NCBI RefSeq assembly: GCF_001870735.1
Contig: NZ_MORL01000013.1
Coordinates: 62,001-126,000 of the forward strand
Direction: 5' to 3'
Length of the DNA: 64,000 bases
DNA from: Arsenicibacter rosenii
Lineage (GTDB): Bacteria > Bacteroidota > Bacteroidia > Cytophagales > Spirosomataceae
Below, one piece after another: positions 8,837-17,508 of this stretch (the first letter of the stretch is position 1; each line of letters begins with the position of its first letter). Made by a program: the position numbers and the translations under genes. The notes under the pieces were generated by a model. It was not told the origin of the DNA, did not search any database, and saw only the letters and a program-made list of their open reading frames with translations.

Positions 8837-10051
8837 ATGGTTTCATCTCCAAAACCTCAAACCAGCAATAGCTACATCGGGCCATTGCTGATTATCGGTG
8901 CCCTGTTTTTCATTTTCGGCTTTGTCACGTGGGTGAACAGCGTGTTGATCACGTTCTTCAAACAGGCTTTCAGCCTCAATAACCTGCAATCCAATCTGGT
9001 GGCGTTTGCCTTTTTTATTTCTTATACGCTGATGGCCATTCCGTCGTCGGCGGTCTTGAAAAAGACGGGCTTCAAAAACGGGATGTCACTGGGCTTGCTG
9101 ACGATGGCCATCGGTACACTGATCTTCGTACCGGCCGCCAAAGTAGTTTCGTATCCGCTGTTTCTGGTTGGTTTGTTCCTGATCGGGATTGGTCTGACAG
9201 TGCTTCAGACAGCCTCTAACCCCTACGTGACTATTCTTGGTCCGCGCGAGAGTGCGGCCCAGCGGATCAGCTTCATGGGGGTTGCCAACAAACTGGCCGG
9301 TATCTGTAGCCAGCTGGTGTTTGGCAGTATCCTGTTAAGCAGCGGTTCGGCGAACCTTGACAAGGTGGTAACCCCTTACCTGATCCTGACCGGCGTACTG
9401 GTTGTGCTGGCCATGCTGATCCGTTTCTCAACGCTGCCGGAGGTTTCCGAAGAGCAGGACGACGACGATACCGCCAGCGAAAAAACGACCTATACCAGCG
9501 TATGGCAGTTTCCGAACCTGGTGCTGGGCGTTCTGGCTCTGTTCTGCTACGTAGGTGCCGAAGTCATTGCCGGTGATACTATTATCAATTACGGTACGGC
9601 AATCGGGTTCTCAAACGAAGAAGCCAAGCACTTTACGTCCTACACCCTGGCCGGTTTGCTGGCCGGGTACCTGCTGGGTATTGTGCTGATTCCGAAATAC
9701 ATTTCGCAGACAACAGCCCTGCGATTCGGCTCTGCCCTGGCCATCGTGCTGACGGTTGGCGCGCTGCTGACTTCCGGCTTCTATTCCATTCTGTGTATTG
9801 CCCTGATGGGGTTTGCTATTGCCCCGATCTGGCCGGCAGTCTGGCCGTTAGCCCTCAACCGCCTCGGGCCATTTACCAAAATCGGCTCAGCCCTGCTGAT
9901 TATGGGCATTTCAGGGGGAGCCATTTTACCACTGGTACACGGCTACCTGACCGACGTAACGGAGTTCAAAAACGCCTACGCGCTGTTGCTGCCGCTTTTC
10001 GGCGTTATTTTATACTACTCACTGGCTGGCTATAAAAAGACCCGCTGGTAA
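8837..10051 (+). CDS. MFS sugar permease, FucP/GluP-like (glucose/galactose/fucose transporter family)
   Basis: This 404-residue inner-membrane protein has about 12 hydrophobic segments and the family pattern of FucP-type sugar:H+ symporters, including FFIFGFVTWVNSVLITFFKQAF near the N-terminus and LGPRESAAQRISFMGVANKLAG around residues 133-154. A charged loop (EEQDDDDTASEKTT) separates the two six-helix halves. I start it at the ATG at 8837 (MVSSPKPQ) because the upstream in-frame extension is unlike the family and contains a terminator-like hairpin. It could import the monosaccharides released by the keto-glycoside enzymes upstream, but this is inferred only from proximity. Confidence 0.9.
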   Translation: MVSSPKPQTSNSYIGPLLIIGALFFIFGFVTWVNSVLITFFKQAFSLNNLQSNLVAFAFFISYTLMAIPSSAVLKKTGFKNGMSLGLLTMAIGTLIFVPAAKVVSYPLFLVGLFLIGIGLTVLQTASNPYVTILGPRESAAQRISFMGVANKLAGICSQLVFGSILLSSGSANLDKVVTPYLILTGVLVVLAMLIRFSTLPEVSEEQDDDDTASEKTTYTSVWQFPNLVLGVLALFCYVGAEVIAGDTIINYGTAIGFSNEEAKHFTSYTLAGLLAGYLLGIVLIPKYISQTTALRFGSALAIVLTVGALLTSGFYSILCIALMGFAIAPIWPAVWPLALNRLGPFTKIGSALLIMGISGGAILPLVHGYLTDVTEFKNAYALLLPLFGVILYYSLAGYKKTRW

Positions 10052-10059
10052 TCGGCCGG

Positions 10060-10100
10060 CTTCCCGGAAACGGCAGGCAATCGCCCACGTTTCCGGGAAG
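10060..10100 (+). terminator. probable terminator after the sugar permease
   Basis: CTTCCCGGAAACG (10060-10072) and CGTTTCCGGGAAG (10088-10100) form a perfect 13-bp stem nine bases after the permease stop, followed by a pyrimidine-rich TTCTCCCC tract. Confidence 0.65.
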
Positions 10101-10184
10101 TTCTCCCCTCCGCTCCCGAACAATTCTCAACCGATCCGGGTTTTAGATCTAGACCAGAATACCGCTTGGCTTCGGCTTTTTCCG

Positions 10185-10192
10185 TACCTTTG
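10185..10192 (+). promoter_or_regulatory. Bacteroidota-type -7 box (TACCTTTG) for ispG
   Basis: TACCTTTG fits the phylum's TAnnTTTG -7 element and lies 28 bp before the ispG ATG. A TTGG at 10166-10169 may serve as a weak -33 element, though its spacing is shorter than the usual 19 bp. Confidence 0.5.
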
Positions 10193-10220
10193 CCGGATAA
10201 CGAACCTGGTTCTGTTAGGT

Positions 10221-12230
10221 ATGCCCGACACATTGTTGACATCGCCCGCCGAGGCACTCATTCCCGCTCTTTACGCTCCCTCACTTACCGAATATATTCG
10301 CCGGAAAACGGTTACGGTTACCGTTGGCGACGTACCACTTGGCTCTGATTTCCCGATCCGGGTGCAGTCAATGACCACCGTTGATACCATGGATACCATG
10401 GGCTCTGTGGAGCAGTGTATCCGGATGATCGACGCCGGGTGCGAGTACGTCCGGATTACGGCTCCCAGCGTGAAGGAAGCGCAAAATCTCGAAAACATTC
10501 GTAAAGAACTACGCCTGCGCGGGTACAACACCCCGCTTGTGGCCGATATTCACTTTACGCCCAACGCCGCCGAACTGGCCGCACGGATCGTCGAAAAAGT
10601 ACGGATCAATCCCGGAAACTATGCCGACCGGAAACGGTTTGAGCACATTGACTATACCGATGCGTCCTACGCGGCTGAACTGGAGCGCATCCGCGAAAAA
10701 TTCCTGCCGCTGGTCCGGATCTGTAAAGAATACGGTACGGCCATGCGGATTGGTACCAACCACGGTTCACTGTCGGACCGGATTCTGAGCCGCTACGGCG
10801 ATACCCCCGTCGGCATGGTCGAGTCAGCCCTCGAATTTCTGCGCATCTGTGAGGACGAGAATTATTACAATATCGTCCTGTCGATGAAATCGTCGAATCC
10901 GCAGGTAATGGTTCAGGCGTATCGGTTGCTGGTCCAGCGTCTGGCCGAAGAAGGGTTGAAGCCTTACCCGCTGCACCTCGGCGTTACCGAAGCCGGAGAA
11001 GCCGAAGATGGCCGCATCAAATCAGCCGTCGGGATCGGAACACTGCTCGAAGATGGCCTCGGTGATACTGTCCGCGTTTCCCTGACAGAAGAGCCGGAAT
11101 TTGAAGTACCGGTCTGTAAAGCGCTCATCGACCGGTATACACACCGTTCTGCAACGGCTCAGCCGATTGCGCCGCTATCGTCGGCCCTTCCGTACAATCC
11201 GTTTCAGTATAGCCGCCGCATCACGCATGAGGTGGCTAATTTCGGCGGGAGTAATGTACCCCGTGTCATCGCTGATTTCAGCCATCAGCCGGTCACAGCA
11301 CACGAAGACCTGAAATCGATCGGGCATTTTTACCTGCCCGTACCCGATAAGTGGCGCATGAACGACCTTGGCGCAGACTACATTTATACCGGCGGTACCC
11401 CGGCAGCCTTTATGCTGCCTAACGGCCTGAAAGAAATTCAGGATTACGCTGTCTGGCAGCAGTCTGCCGATCAGCAGAACAGCTTTCCGCTCTTAACGGA
11501 AACTGACTATCTACAGGCCCGCAACCAGCCGTATGCGTTGCAGCCGAGGCTGAATTTCGTACGGATATCCCCGGAAACGGTATCACAGGACTTGTTTGAG
11601 GCCGTCAAAGACGCCACAAACGTGGTCCTGCTGACCGAAACAACGAACACTCATGCCATGCCTGCCCTGCGCCGGTTGTTTATCGAGCTGGCCAGTCAGC
11701 AGATCACCGCACCGGTGGTATTGGTTCGTGGCTTCACCCATGCTTCCGACGATGATCTGACGCTCTACGCCGCAACTGACTTCGGAGGGTTACTGGTAGA
11801 TGGCTTCGGCGATGGCGTTATGCTGACGACATCGGCCGGGACAACAGCCGACGAACAGAAACAATATAACAGCGTTTGTTTTGGCATTTTACAGGCCGCC
11901 CGGACGCGGATCACCAAAACCGAATACATCTCCTGCCCGTCGTGTGGCCGGACATTGTTTGACCTTCAGGAGACTACGGCCAAAATCCGGCAGCGGACCG
12001 ATCACCTGAAAGGGGTTAAAATCGGGATCATGGGCTGCATTGTAAACGGTCCTGGCGAAATGGCAGACGCCGATTACGGCTACGTGGGCATCGGCCGTGA
12101 TAAAATTGCGTTGTACCGCGGGCAGCAGGTTATCAAAAAATCGGTACCGGCCGACCGCGCCGTAGACGAACTGATTGAGCTGATCCGGGAAGACGGCCGC
12201 TGGCTGGAACCCGTTGCCGCCGAAATCTAG
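10221..12230 (+). CDS. ispG: 4-hydroxy-3-methylbut-2-en-1-yl diphosphate synthase, long form
   Basis: This 669-residue enzyme catalyses the penultimate step of the MEP isoprenoid pathway, reducing methylerythritol cyclodiphosphate to HMBPP. The N-terminal TIM barrel begins near residue 25 (VGDVPLGSDFPIRVQSMTT). The C-terminal reductase domain has the 4Fe-4S ligands Cys572 and Cys575 (CPSCGRTLFDL), Cys606 (GIMGCIVNGPGE) and Glu613. Enterobacterial IspG is about 370 residues; the extra central insert of about 250 residues is the normal A-A*-B arrangement of Bacteroidota, Chlamydiae and plants. The ATG at 10221 sits 28 bp after a good -7 promoter box. Confidence 0.97.
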   Translation: MPDTLLTSPAEALIPALYAPSLTEYIRRKTVTVTVGDVPLGSDFPIRVQSMTTVDTMDTMGSVEQCIRMIDAGCEYVRITAPSVKEAQNLENIRKELRLRGYNTPLVADIHFTPNAAELAARIVEKVRINPGNYADRKRFEHIDYTDASYAAELERIREKFLPLVRICKEYGTAMRIGTNHGSLSDRILSRYGDTPVGMVESALEFLRICEDENYYNIVLSMKSSNPQVMVQAYRLLVQRLAEEGLKPYPLHLGVTEAGEAEDGRIKSAVGIGTLLEDGLGDTVRVSLTEEPEFEVPVCKALIDRYTHRSATAQPIAPLSSALPYNPFQYSRRITHEVANFGGSNVPRVIADFSHQPVTAHEDLKSIGHFYLPVPDKWRMNDLGADYIYTGGTPAAFMLPNGLKEIQDYAVWQQSADQQNSFPLLTETDYLQARNQPYALQPRLNFVRISPETVSQDLFEAVKDATNVVLLTETTNTHAMPALRRLFIELASQQITAPVVLVRGFTHASDDDLTLYAATDFGGLLVDGFGDGVMLTTSAGTTADEQKQYNSVCFGILQAARTRITKTEYISCPSCGRTLFDLQETTAKIRQRTDHLKGVKIGIMGCIVNGPGEMADADYGYVGIGRDKIALYRGQQVIKKSVPADRAVDELIELIREDGRWLEPVAAEI

Positions 12231-12309
12231 TTCATAATACAGGAACCGGTCGCTAGTCTTCACGACAGAACTGTACAAGCTATACGGCTGTTGTAAAACT
12301 ATATTTCAG

Positions 12310-12378
12310 TTTACCACATAGCCTCATAGAAAACATAGCTTATTACACCTTATGTGCTTTATGTGGCTATGTGGTAAA
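12310..12378. repeat. REP-like palindromic intergenic element built from CATAG/CTATG units
   Basis: TTTACCACATAGCC (12310-12323) and GGCTATGTGGTAAA (12365-12378) form a perfect 14-bp inverted repeat around a 41-bp centre. Each arm continues inward as short direct repeats: CACATAG, TCATAG, ACATAG on the left and TATGTG three times on the right. It lies downstream of ispG. It resembles the dispersed extragenic palindromes common in Cytophagales; only one copy is visible in this window. Confidence 0.6.
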
Positions 12379-12436
12379 GAAAAAGTCACTGGTTAAAGCA
12401 AGGTTTTATTAACCTGCGTAATTCAATTTGTTGACA

Positions 12437-12625
12437 ATGAACAAGTTTGTTGATTACTTTAAAATAGGGCCGGTATTTACCTATTTCATCCGTGTGTTCC
12501 GGAAACCGGACCCGAACGCCCCGACAAGTCAGAACCTCCGTATGATGCATGGCATCAACCGGATTTCGATTGTCATGTTCCTGTTTTGCCTGATCGTCAT
12601 GATCGTTAGAGCCTGTACCCGATGA
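12437..12625 (+). CDS. small single-pass membrane protein (DUF6728-like)
   Basis: This 62-residue protein has a conserved-looking N-terminal part (YFKIGPVFTYFIRVF), a polar middle (TSQNLRMMHGINRIS) and one hydrophobic helix (IVMFLFCLIVMIV) near the C-terminus. I recall similar small proteins in other Cytophagales but am not certain of the family. The ATG at 12437 is preferred over a TTG nine bases earlier. Its stop overlaps the start of the next gene (ATGA), so the two are translationally coupled. Function unknown. Confidence 0.7.
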   Translation: MNKFVDYFKIGPVFTYFIRVFRKPDPNAPTSQNLRMMHGINRISIVMFLFCLIVMIVRACTR

Positions 12626-12987
12626 ACATTGAATCGCTGCGGGAATACTGCCTGAGCCGGCCTGCTGCTACGGAATCCTTCCCGTTTGGCGAGACAACGC
12701 TGGTGTTTAAGGTTGGGGGTAAAATCTTTGCCCTGACGGATATTGAAGCTAAACCCTTACAGGTCAACCTGAAGTGTGATCCGGAACTGGCCGCGCAGCT
12801 TCGGGAGGAGTTTGATGCAGTGAAGCCGGGCTATCACATGAATAAAAAACACTGGAATACCGTCGTCATCGACGGCGGGATCCGCGATAGCCAGGTCCGC
12901 GAATGGGTTGACCATTCGTATGAGCTCGTCCGGAAGAGTCTGCCGAAAGCGATTCGCGACAGCCTTGAGGCAGAAACCTCTGAATAA
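12622..12987 (+). CDS. MmcQ/YjbR family protein
   Basis: This 121-residue protein has the MmcQ/YjbR pattern: an opening NIESLREYCLSRPAATESFPFG, a central GGKIFALTDIEAKPLQVNLKCDPELAAQLREE, and KPGYHMNKKHWNTVVIDGG. The family has a CyaY-like fold and is often annotated as DNA-binding, but its physiological role is poorly defined. It is coupled to the preceding small membrane protein by a 4-bp ATGA overlap. Confidence 0.87.
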   Translation: MNIESLREYCLSRPAATESFPFGETTLVFKVGGKIFALTDIEAKPLQVNLKCDPELAAQLREEFDAVKPGYHMNKKHWNTVVIDGGIRDSQVREWVDHSYELVRKSLPKAIRDSLEAETSE

Positions 12988-13057
12988 AACCCGTCTAACG
13001 CTGTTTATTTAGCCTTTAAACCCGTATTTTCGTAGGCTTGCCTGAACAACCGACCGC

Positions 13058-13609
13058 ATGGAAATCTCGCTTATTTTTCTGCTTTATTTCGTTTATCTGG
13101 TCATAAGGTACTTCACGATGGACCATGATACACCTGCCGAAAAGGACCGTGTCCGTTTTGAAAAAGGCATCGTGCTGCTACAGCAACGTGATTATGAAGG
13201 GGCGTACGACTACTTTAATCAGGCCGTCAGACAAAACCCTAAATCAGCCCTTGCCTATGCCTGTCGCGGCAAATGCCAGCTGGCCCTGCAGAATCATTAT
13301 TCTGCCATCTACGATCTGACGCAGGCCATCAACCGCGACAATACCCTTGCCGACTGCTACCTGGATCGCGGAATTGCGTATTATACCGTAGAACAGTACC
13401 AGGATGCCTTCCGGGAGTTCGACAAAGCGGTCTGGCATTTCCGTGGTGAACAACCGGATGCGTACCGCTGGCGCGCCATTGCGCGGCTACAGCTCAGTCA
13501 GCATACCCAGGCCGAAAGCGATCTGAACCGCGCGGTCATGCTCGGCGATGAAAACTCCGCCTTCATGCTTCAGCAACCACCGTTTATGCGGGGGATGGTT
13601 AATCAGTAA
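13058..13609 (+). CDS. membrane-anchored tetratricopeptide-repeat protein
   Basis: This 183-residue protein has one N-terminal hydrophobic helix (about residues 3-19) followed by three to four TPR units, for example YEGAYDYFNQAVRQNPKSALAYACRGKCQL and YSAIYDLTQAINRDNTLADCYLDRGIAYY. TPRs mediate protein-protein contacts, and the helix would anchor the repeats at the inner membrane. There is no catalytic domain and no informative neighbour, so no specific role can be assigned. Confidence 0.8.
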   Translation: MEISLIFLLYFVYLVIRYFTMDHDTPAEKDRVRFEKGIVLLQQRDYEGAYDYFNQAVRQNPKSALAYACRGKCQLALQNHYSAIYDLTQAINRDNTLADCYLDRGIAYYTVEQYQDAFREFDKAVWHFRGEQPDAYRWRAIARLQLSQHTQAESDLNRAVMLGDENSAFMLQQPPFMRGMVNQ

Positions 13610-13612
13610 AAT

Positions 13613-13652
13613 GTGGCGGACCGCTCAGCCATATAGCTAAACAGCCCGCCAC
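13613..13652. terminator. weak inverted repeat between convergent genes
   Basis: GTGGCGG (13613-13619) pairs with CCGCCAC (13646-13652) in the 63-bp gap between the TPR gene and the convergent thioredoxin-like gene. The loop is long (26 nt) and there is no clean T-run. Confidence 0.35.
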
Positions 13653-13672
13653 TTACATGCGTTTCCGTTTAT

Positions 13673-14863
13673 TTACTTCAGCTTACTCAGCTGCGTCATA
13701 TTCCGCTTCGTATCCATTTTAGCCGTTTTGGCCAGCTCCATTGATTTCTGAGCGGCCTTCAGTCCATCCGCTTTTTTGCCGGCCCGGCGCCAGGCTTCTG
13801 CCTGCTCGTAATACAGGTCAGCCTGCTCATTGGTGGTCGGTTTCATGCCCAGCGCCTTGTTACTCCATTTAATCACCGTCGGAACATCCGTTGCATCAGG
13901 GCTGTTTTTGTTAAAGTACCGGCAGATATAAATGAATTCCGGTACAGTCAACGGTGCCGTATTGGCTTGCTTATCCATCCGGGCCGTCGCTTTCTCCGTC
14001 TGTTTAGCGCGGAAATACGCCCCGACTTCAGGTAAAAGCGTACGGTTTGCCGCCACCTGCGGAGTAACACCGATTTTCACCAGCTGATCCCTGATCCGCA
14101 GAATCCGCGAGGGCTCATAGCGGCCGGCACGGCTGCAATACAGTGACGACATAATGATGTTTTCGGCTACATCATGAACCGGTTGAGGCCCATACTGCTT
14201 GTATGCCCCCTGATTATTGATAAAATACACCGCCAGCGGGTTATCTGAATCCATAATCAGCTTTTGCAGTACCAGCCAGTTGGTCTGATTCGCGTAGGTA
14301 CTCACGGGCTGCTGTTTGGCATACGCCTCCATCGCTTTCAGATTGCCGACTGTATCGGTCGTCACCTTGGCAAACATACCGTAATCGATCAGGAAATTGG
14401 CCGCCCGCTCTCCTTTATCGAAGCGTTGCCGGAACACCTGTGCGCGGTTCTTAGGATCAAGGGCCACATTCCCATGCCGGATAACCTCATCTGCCGAGTT
14501 ATTACTCATCGCATAATGAATCAGGTTCTGCTGCCCGTCGAAATACAGAAACAGCGGCAGCGAAGGCACATATAACCGGTGAGCTTTCAGCCAGTCCTGG
14601 GTTGACTGACTCATCAGTTCCAGCTTTTTACTGACAAACTTTTCGTTGTAAAACTTACCCACCCTAGGGTCAGCCAGTGTCGGCATAAAGCTCTGACAAA
14701 CATGGCAGTCCGGCGAATAGATTTCAACAAAAACCGGTTTTCCGGCGCGGCGGGCGTTCTGAAAAACCTGATCAATTGATTCAGACCGGAAATCAATTCC
14801 TTTCTGAGCAAACCCCGTCGTAACCGAAAGCAGTACGACAAAAATCCAGTTCAGTTTATTCAT
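13673..14863 (-). CDS. secreted thioredoxin-fold protein with C-terminal helical region
   Basis: This 396-residue protein has a signal peptide (MNKLNWIFVVLLSVTTGFAQ) and a thioredoxin-like domain of about 110 residues with the redox motif Cys53-His-Val-Cys56 (SPDCHVCQSFMP). About 250 residues of mainly helical, possibly TPR-like sequence follow, ending in TNEQADLYYEQAEAWRRAGKKADGLKAAQKS. It probably acts in the periplasm as a disulfide oxidoreductase or its reductant; the substrate is unknown. It lies 36 bp downstream of gldC on the same strand and may be cotranscribed. Confidence 0.82.
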   Translation of the reverse strand: MNKLNWIFVVLLSVTTGFAQKGIDFRSESIDQVFQNARRAGKPVFVEIYSPDCHVCQSFMPTLADPRVGKFYNEKFVSKKLELMSQSTQDWLKAHRLYVPSLPLFLYFDGQQNLIHYAMSNNSADEVIRHGNVALDPKNRAQVFRQRFDKGERAANFLIDYGMFAKVTTDTVGNLKAMEAYAKQQPVSTYANQTNWLVLQKLIMDSDNPLAVYFINNQGAYKQYGPQPVHDVAENIIMSSLYCSRAGRYEPSRILRIRDQLVKIGVTPQVAANRTLLPEVGAYFRAKQTEKATARMDKQANTAPLTVPEFIYICRYFNKNSPDATDVPTVIKWSNKALGMKPTTNEQADLYYEQAEAWRRAGKKADGLKAAQKSMELAKTAKMDTKRNMTQLSKLK

Positions 14864-14899
14864 TAGAAGCGTTCTCAGACAGGTCTACGGCTTAACAAT

Positions 14900-15241
14900 T
14901 TATTTCTGACGGCGGATTTCGTCCTGTACCCGACGGCTTAAGACCTTACAAAGGCTTAAAATATCGTCGGCCATGGCCTGATCGCCGGTGGCATTGGCAA
15001 TATTTGTGGCTAATCCATCCATCATTTCAATAGCAAAGCGCTTCATATCAAACACCTCCATGTCTTTGGTCCAGAGTGCGATCTGCAGCGTACTGTTATG
15101 GTAATGATCCCAGACCCCGATGGCTACCGCGCGCGAGTCGCTCAGGCCTTCGTTCGGGTTTTCGGTAGCGTCCCAATAGATTTTTTCAGGGACGTTTTCA
15201 TTATCTAATTCGATGGTAAAATTGATTTCTGACTTTTTCAT
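14900..15241 (-). CDS. gldC: gliding motility protein GldC
   Basis: This 113-residue protein matches GldC: KKSEINFTIELDNENVPEKIYWDAT at the N-terminus, then SRAVAIGVWDHYHNSTLQIALWTKDMEVFDMKRF. GldC is a small protein needed for normal Bacteroidota gliding; its biochemical role is not settled. I start it at the ATG at 15241 rather than an upstream in-frame codon at 15271, because the family begins with this Lys/Ser-rich stretch. gldA, gldB and the type IX secretion genes are not in the window. It sits between DUF4197 and the thioredoxin-like gene. Confidence 0.86.
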   Translation of the reverse strand: MKKSEINFTIELDNENVPEKIYWDATENPNEGLSDSRAVAIGVWDHYHNSTLQIALWTKDMEVFDMKRFAIEMMDGLATNIANATGDQAMADDILSLCKVLSRRVQDEIRRQK

Positions 15242-15310
15242 AAACACAAAAGTAAAAAGGAACGCGGACATTCCTGCCCGCGTTTGCCATTACTCGTCCG
15301 GATTACGTAC

Positions 15311-16069
15311 TTATTGCGCCCCGAAAACCTTTTTCAGCAGTTCGGTAATCCGTGCCTGCGGATTTTCACGGATCTGCTTTTCTTCCTGGGCTACCAGCAG
15401 GAAAAGCCCGTCAACGGCCTTATTGGTCGCATATTCGGTCAGGTTCGGATTTTCTTTTTTCACCAGTGGCAGTTTATTGTAGGCGTTTACCAGATCGGCG
15501 TAATATTTCGTTGCGTTATTTTTCTTGAGCGCCCCATCAATAATCGGCGTAAACCGCGTTACCAGCTCTTTACCGCTGGTTTTGCGCAGATACTGGGTGG
15601 CAGCATCATCCTGTCCTTTCAGAATCTGAACGGCATCCGGAATCGTCATTTGTGTAACGGCGTTCAGGAAGACAGGCTTTGCCTCCTTTGCCGCATCCTC
15701 AGCGGCTCGGTTCATCGACAAAATAAACTGATCGACCTGAGGACCAAGGCCTATCTGCCGTAGCCGGGCCTCTACTTTCTGCGCCTCCGGCGGGAAGGCC
15801 AGTTTGATGAGCTGGTTTTTAAAGTAACCATCAACGGCAGATGCCTGATCTGAGCCCTTGCTTACTCCTATCTTCAGGGCCTCCTTTAACCCCTGACCAA
15901 TTTCGTTGGTAGTCAGCGATCCGGAACCGGATGAGACCGCCTGTGAAGCCTTTTCCAGGAACTTGCCGAACTTGTTTAGTCCGCTTTCTTTTTTCGTTGA
16001 GTCCTGAGCACTTACCTCATGGATACCAATCAGGCTGCCAAAGGCAACAAACCAAATAATCTTTTTCAT
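15311..16069 (-). CDS. DUF4197 domain-containing secreted protein
   Basis: This 252-residue protein has a signal peptide (MKKIIWFVAFGSLIGIHEVSAQ) and a nearly full-length DUF4197 domain, recognisable from LTTNEIGQGLKEALKIGVSKGSD, IKLAFPPEAQKVEARLRQIG and MTIPDAVQILKGQDDAATQYLR. The family is widespread in Bacteroidota and Proteobacteria and has no established function. It lies 69 bp upstream of gldC on the same strand. A short stem (AACGCGG with CCGCGTT, 15261-15284) occupies the gap and could attenuate readthrough into gldC. Confidence 0.88.
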   Translation of the reverse strand: MKKIIWFVAFGSLIGIHEVSAQDSTKKESGLNKFGKFLEKASQAVSSGSGSLTTNEIGQGLKEALKIGVSKGSDQASAVDGYFKNQLIKLAFPPEAQKVEARLRQIGLGPQVDQFILSMNRAAEDAAKEAKPVFLNAVTQMTIPDAVQILKGQDDAATQYLRKTSGKELVTRFTPIIDGALKKNNATKYYADLVNAYNKLPLVKKENPNLTEYATNKAVDGLFLLVAQEEKQIRENPQARITELLKKVFGAQ

Positions 16070-16088
16070 CGCACCGAATGATTTTTAC

Positions 16089-16096
16089 TACCTTTG
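16089..16096 (+). promoter_or_regulatory. Bacteroidota-type -7 box (TACCTTTG) upstream of cinA
   Basis: TACCTTTG fits TAnnTTTG and lies 134 bp before the cinA ATG, just after the divergent DUF4197 start. No TTTG -33 element is seen at the ideal spacing. Confidence 0.4.
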
Positions 16097-16230
16097 AGAC
16101 GGGCAAAAGCCCGTAAAGGTTTAACGAAAACTTAGCTTTTATCCGTGAAATAGGGAAAAAAATATGGTTTAACCCACGATTGCAGACCTTAACCACCCTT
16201 TTTCGGTATCACTTTTTCTGTTTATTACAC

Positions 16231-17505
16231 ATGGCGGCTAGCATACGCGCCGAAGTTATAACGATAGGCGACGAAATTTTATTCGGTCAGATCACAGATA
16301 CAAACACCCAGTGGATCGGAACCGAGCTCACAAACATTGGCGTCCGGGTGACCCGCAAATCGTCCGTCGGCGACCAGGCAGACGCCATTCTGGCCATTCT
16401 GACCGAAGCCCACCAACGGGCCGATATCATTATCCTGACCGGCGGTCTGGGACCGACGAAAGACGATATTACCAAACAAACCCTTTGCAGGTACTTTAAT
16501 ACGGAACTTGTCCTGAACGAACGGGCCCTTGCCTTTGTGACGGCTTTCTTTGAACGACGCGGCCGTGCCCTGACCGACATCAACCGTACGCAGGCGTTTC
16601 TGCCTGCGAATGCTACTTACATCGAAAATAACTGGGGAACCGCCCCCGGGATGTGGATCGGGCACGAAGGGCGAGTATATGTTTCGCTGCCGGGGGTGCC
16701 TTTCGAGATGAAAAACCTCATGTCGCACGCCATTCTGCCGCGGCTGAAAGCCCATTTCAACCCTCCCGTTATCAAGCATAAAATAATCCGGACGGTCGGC
16801 ATCGGAGAGTCGTTTCTTGCCGAACGTATCGAGGCCTGGGAAGATGCCCTGCCGGCCCATATCCGGCTGGCCTACCTGCCCTCGTTCGGGGGTGTCAAAC
16901 TCCGCCTGACGGCAACCGGCAACGACGAAGCGCTGCTGGATCAGCAACTGGAAGCCCGGGCCGCTGAAGTGCTGCCCCTGATCGAAAAACATGTCTACGG
17001 CTATGGCGACGACGAAATCGAAGCTGTTGTGGGCCGTATGTTACAGGAACAAAATCTGAGCCTCGGCATCGCTGAAAGCTGCACCGGCGGACACGTATCG
17101 GCGACGATTACTAAAGTACCCGGCGTTTCAGCCTGTTTCTGGGGTAGCATCGTCAGCTACAGCAACATGGTAAAGGTAAAGCAACTGGGCGTCCGGCAGG
17201 AAACACTGGACAACTTCGGGGCGGTCAGCGAACAGACCATTATAGAAATGGCGGAAGGTGTTCGGCGGGCACTTGATACCGAGATCGGAATCGCGACCAG
17301 CGGCATTGCCGGTCCGGGCGGCGGGACCGACGAGAAACCGGTCGGCACCATCTGGATTGCCTGTGCTACCCCCCAACGCACCGTTACACGGCTCCTGAAA
17401 CTGGGGCCCTACCGCGAACAGAATATCCAGCTGACGACTATGTATGTGCTGAACCTGCTCCGCGAAGAACTGTTAAGCTTATCAAACAAACGTACAAACC
17501 AATAA
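16231..17505 (+). CDS. cinA: CinA family protein: competence/damage-inducible protein, nicotinamide-nucleotide amidase
   Basis: This 424-residue protein is full length for CinA. The N-terminal molybdopterin-binding-like (MoCF/COG1058) domain opens with AEVITIGDEILFGQITDTN and contains TGGLGPTKDD. The C-terminal amidase domain has GIAESCTGGHVSATITKVPGVS and ATSGIAGPGGG. CinA hydrolyses pyridine-nucleotide pyrophosphates and deamidates NMN for NAD recycling. The ATG at 16231 is preferred to a TTG at 16180, since the domain starts five residues later. The next gene begins 3 bp after its stop, so cinA heads an operon with the E2 gene. Confidence 0.95.
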   Translation: MAASIRAEVITIGDEILFGQITDTNTQWIGTELTNIGVRVTRKSSVGDQADAILAILTEAHQRADIIILTGGLGPTKDDITKQTLCRYFNTELVLNERALAFVTAFFERRGRALTDINRTQAFLPANATYIENNWGTAPGMWIGHEGRVYVSLPGVPFEMKNLMSHAILPRLKAHFNPPVIKHKIIRTVGIGESFLAERIEAWEDALPAHIRLAYLPSFGGVKLRLTATGNDEALLDQQLEARAAEVLPLIEKHVYGYGDDEIEAVVGRMLQEQNLSLGIAESCTGGHVSATITKVPGVSACFWGSIVSYSNMVKVKQLGVRQETLDNFGAVSEQTIIEMAEGVRRALDTEIGIATSGIAGPGGGTDEKPVGTIWIACATPQRTVTRLLKLGPYREQNIQLTTMYVLNLLREELLSLSNKRTNQ

Positions 17506-17508
17506 CTT

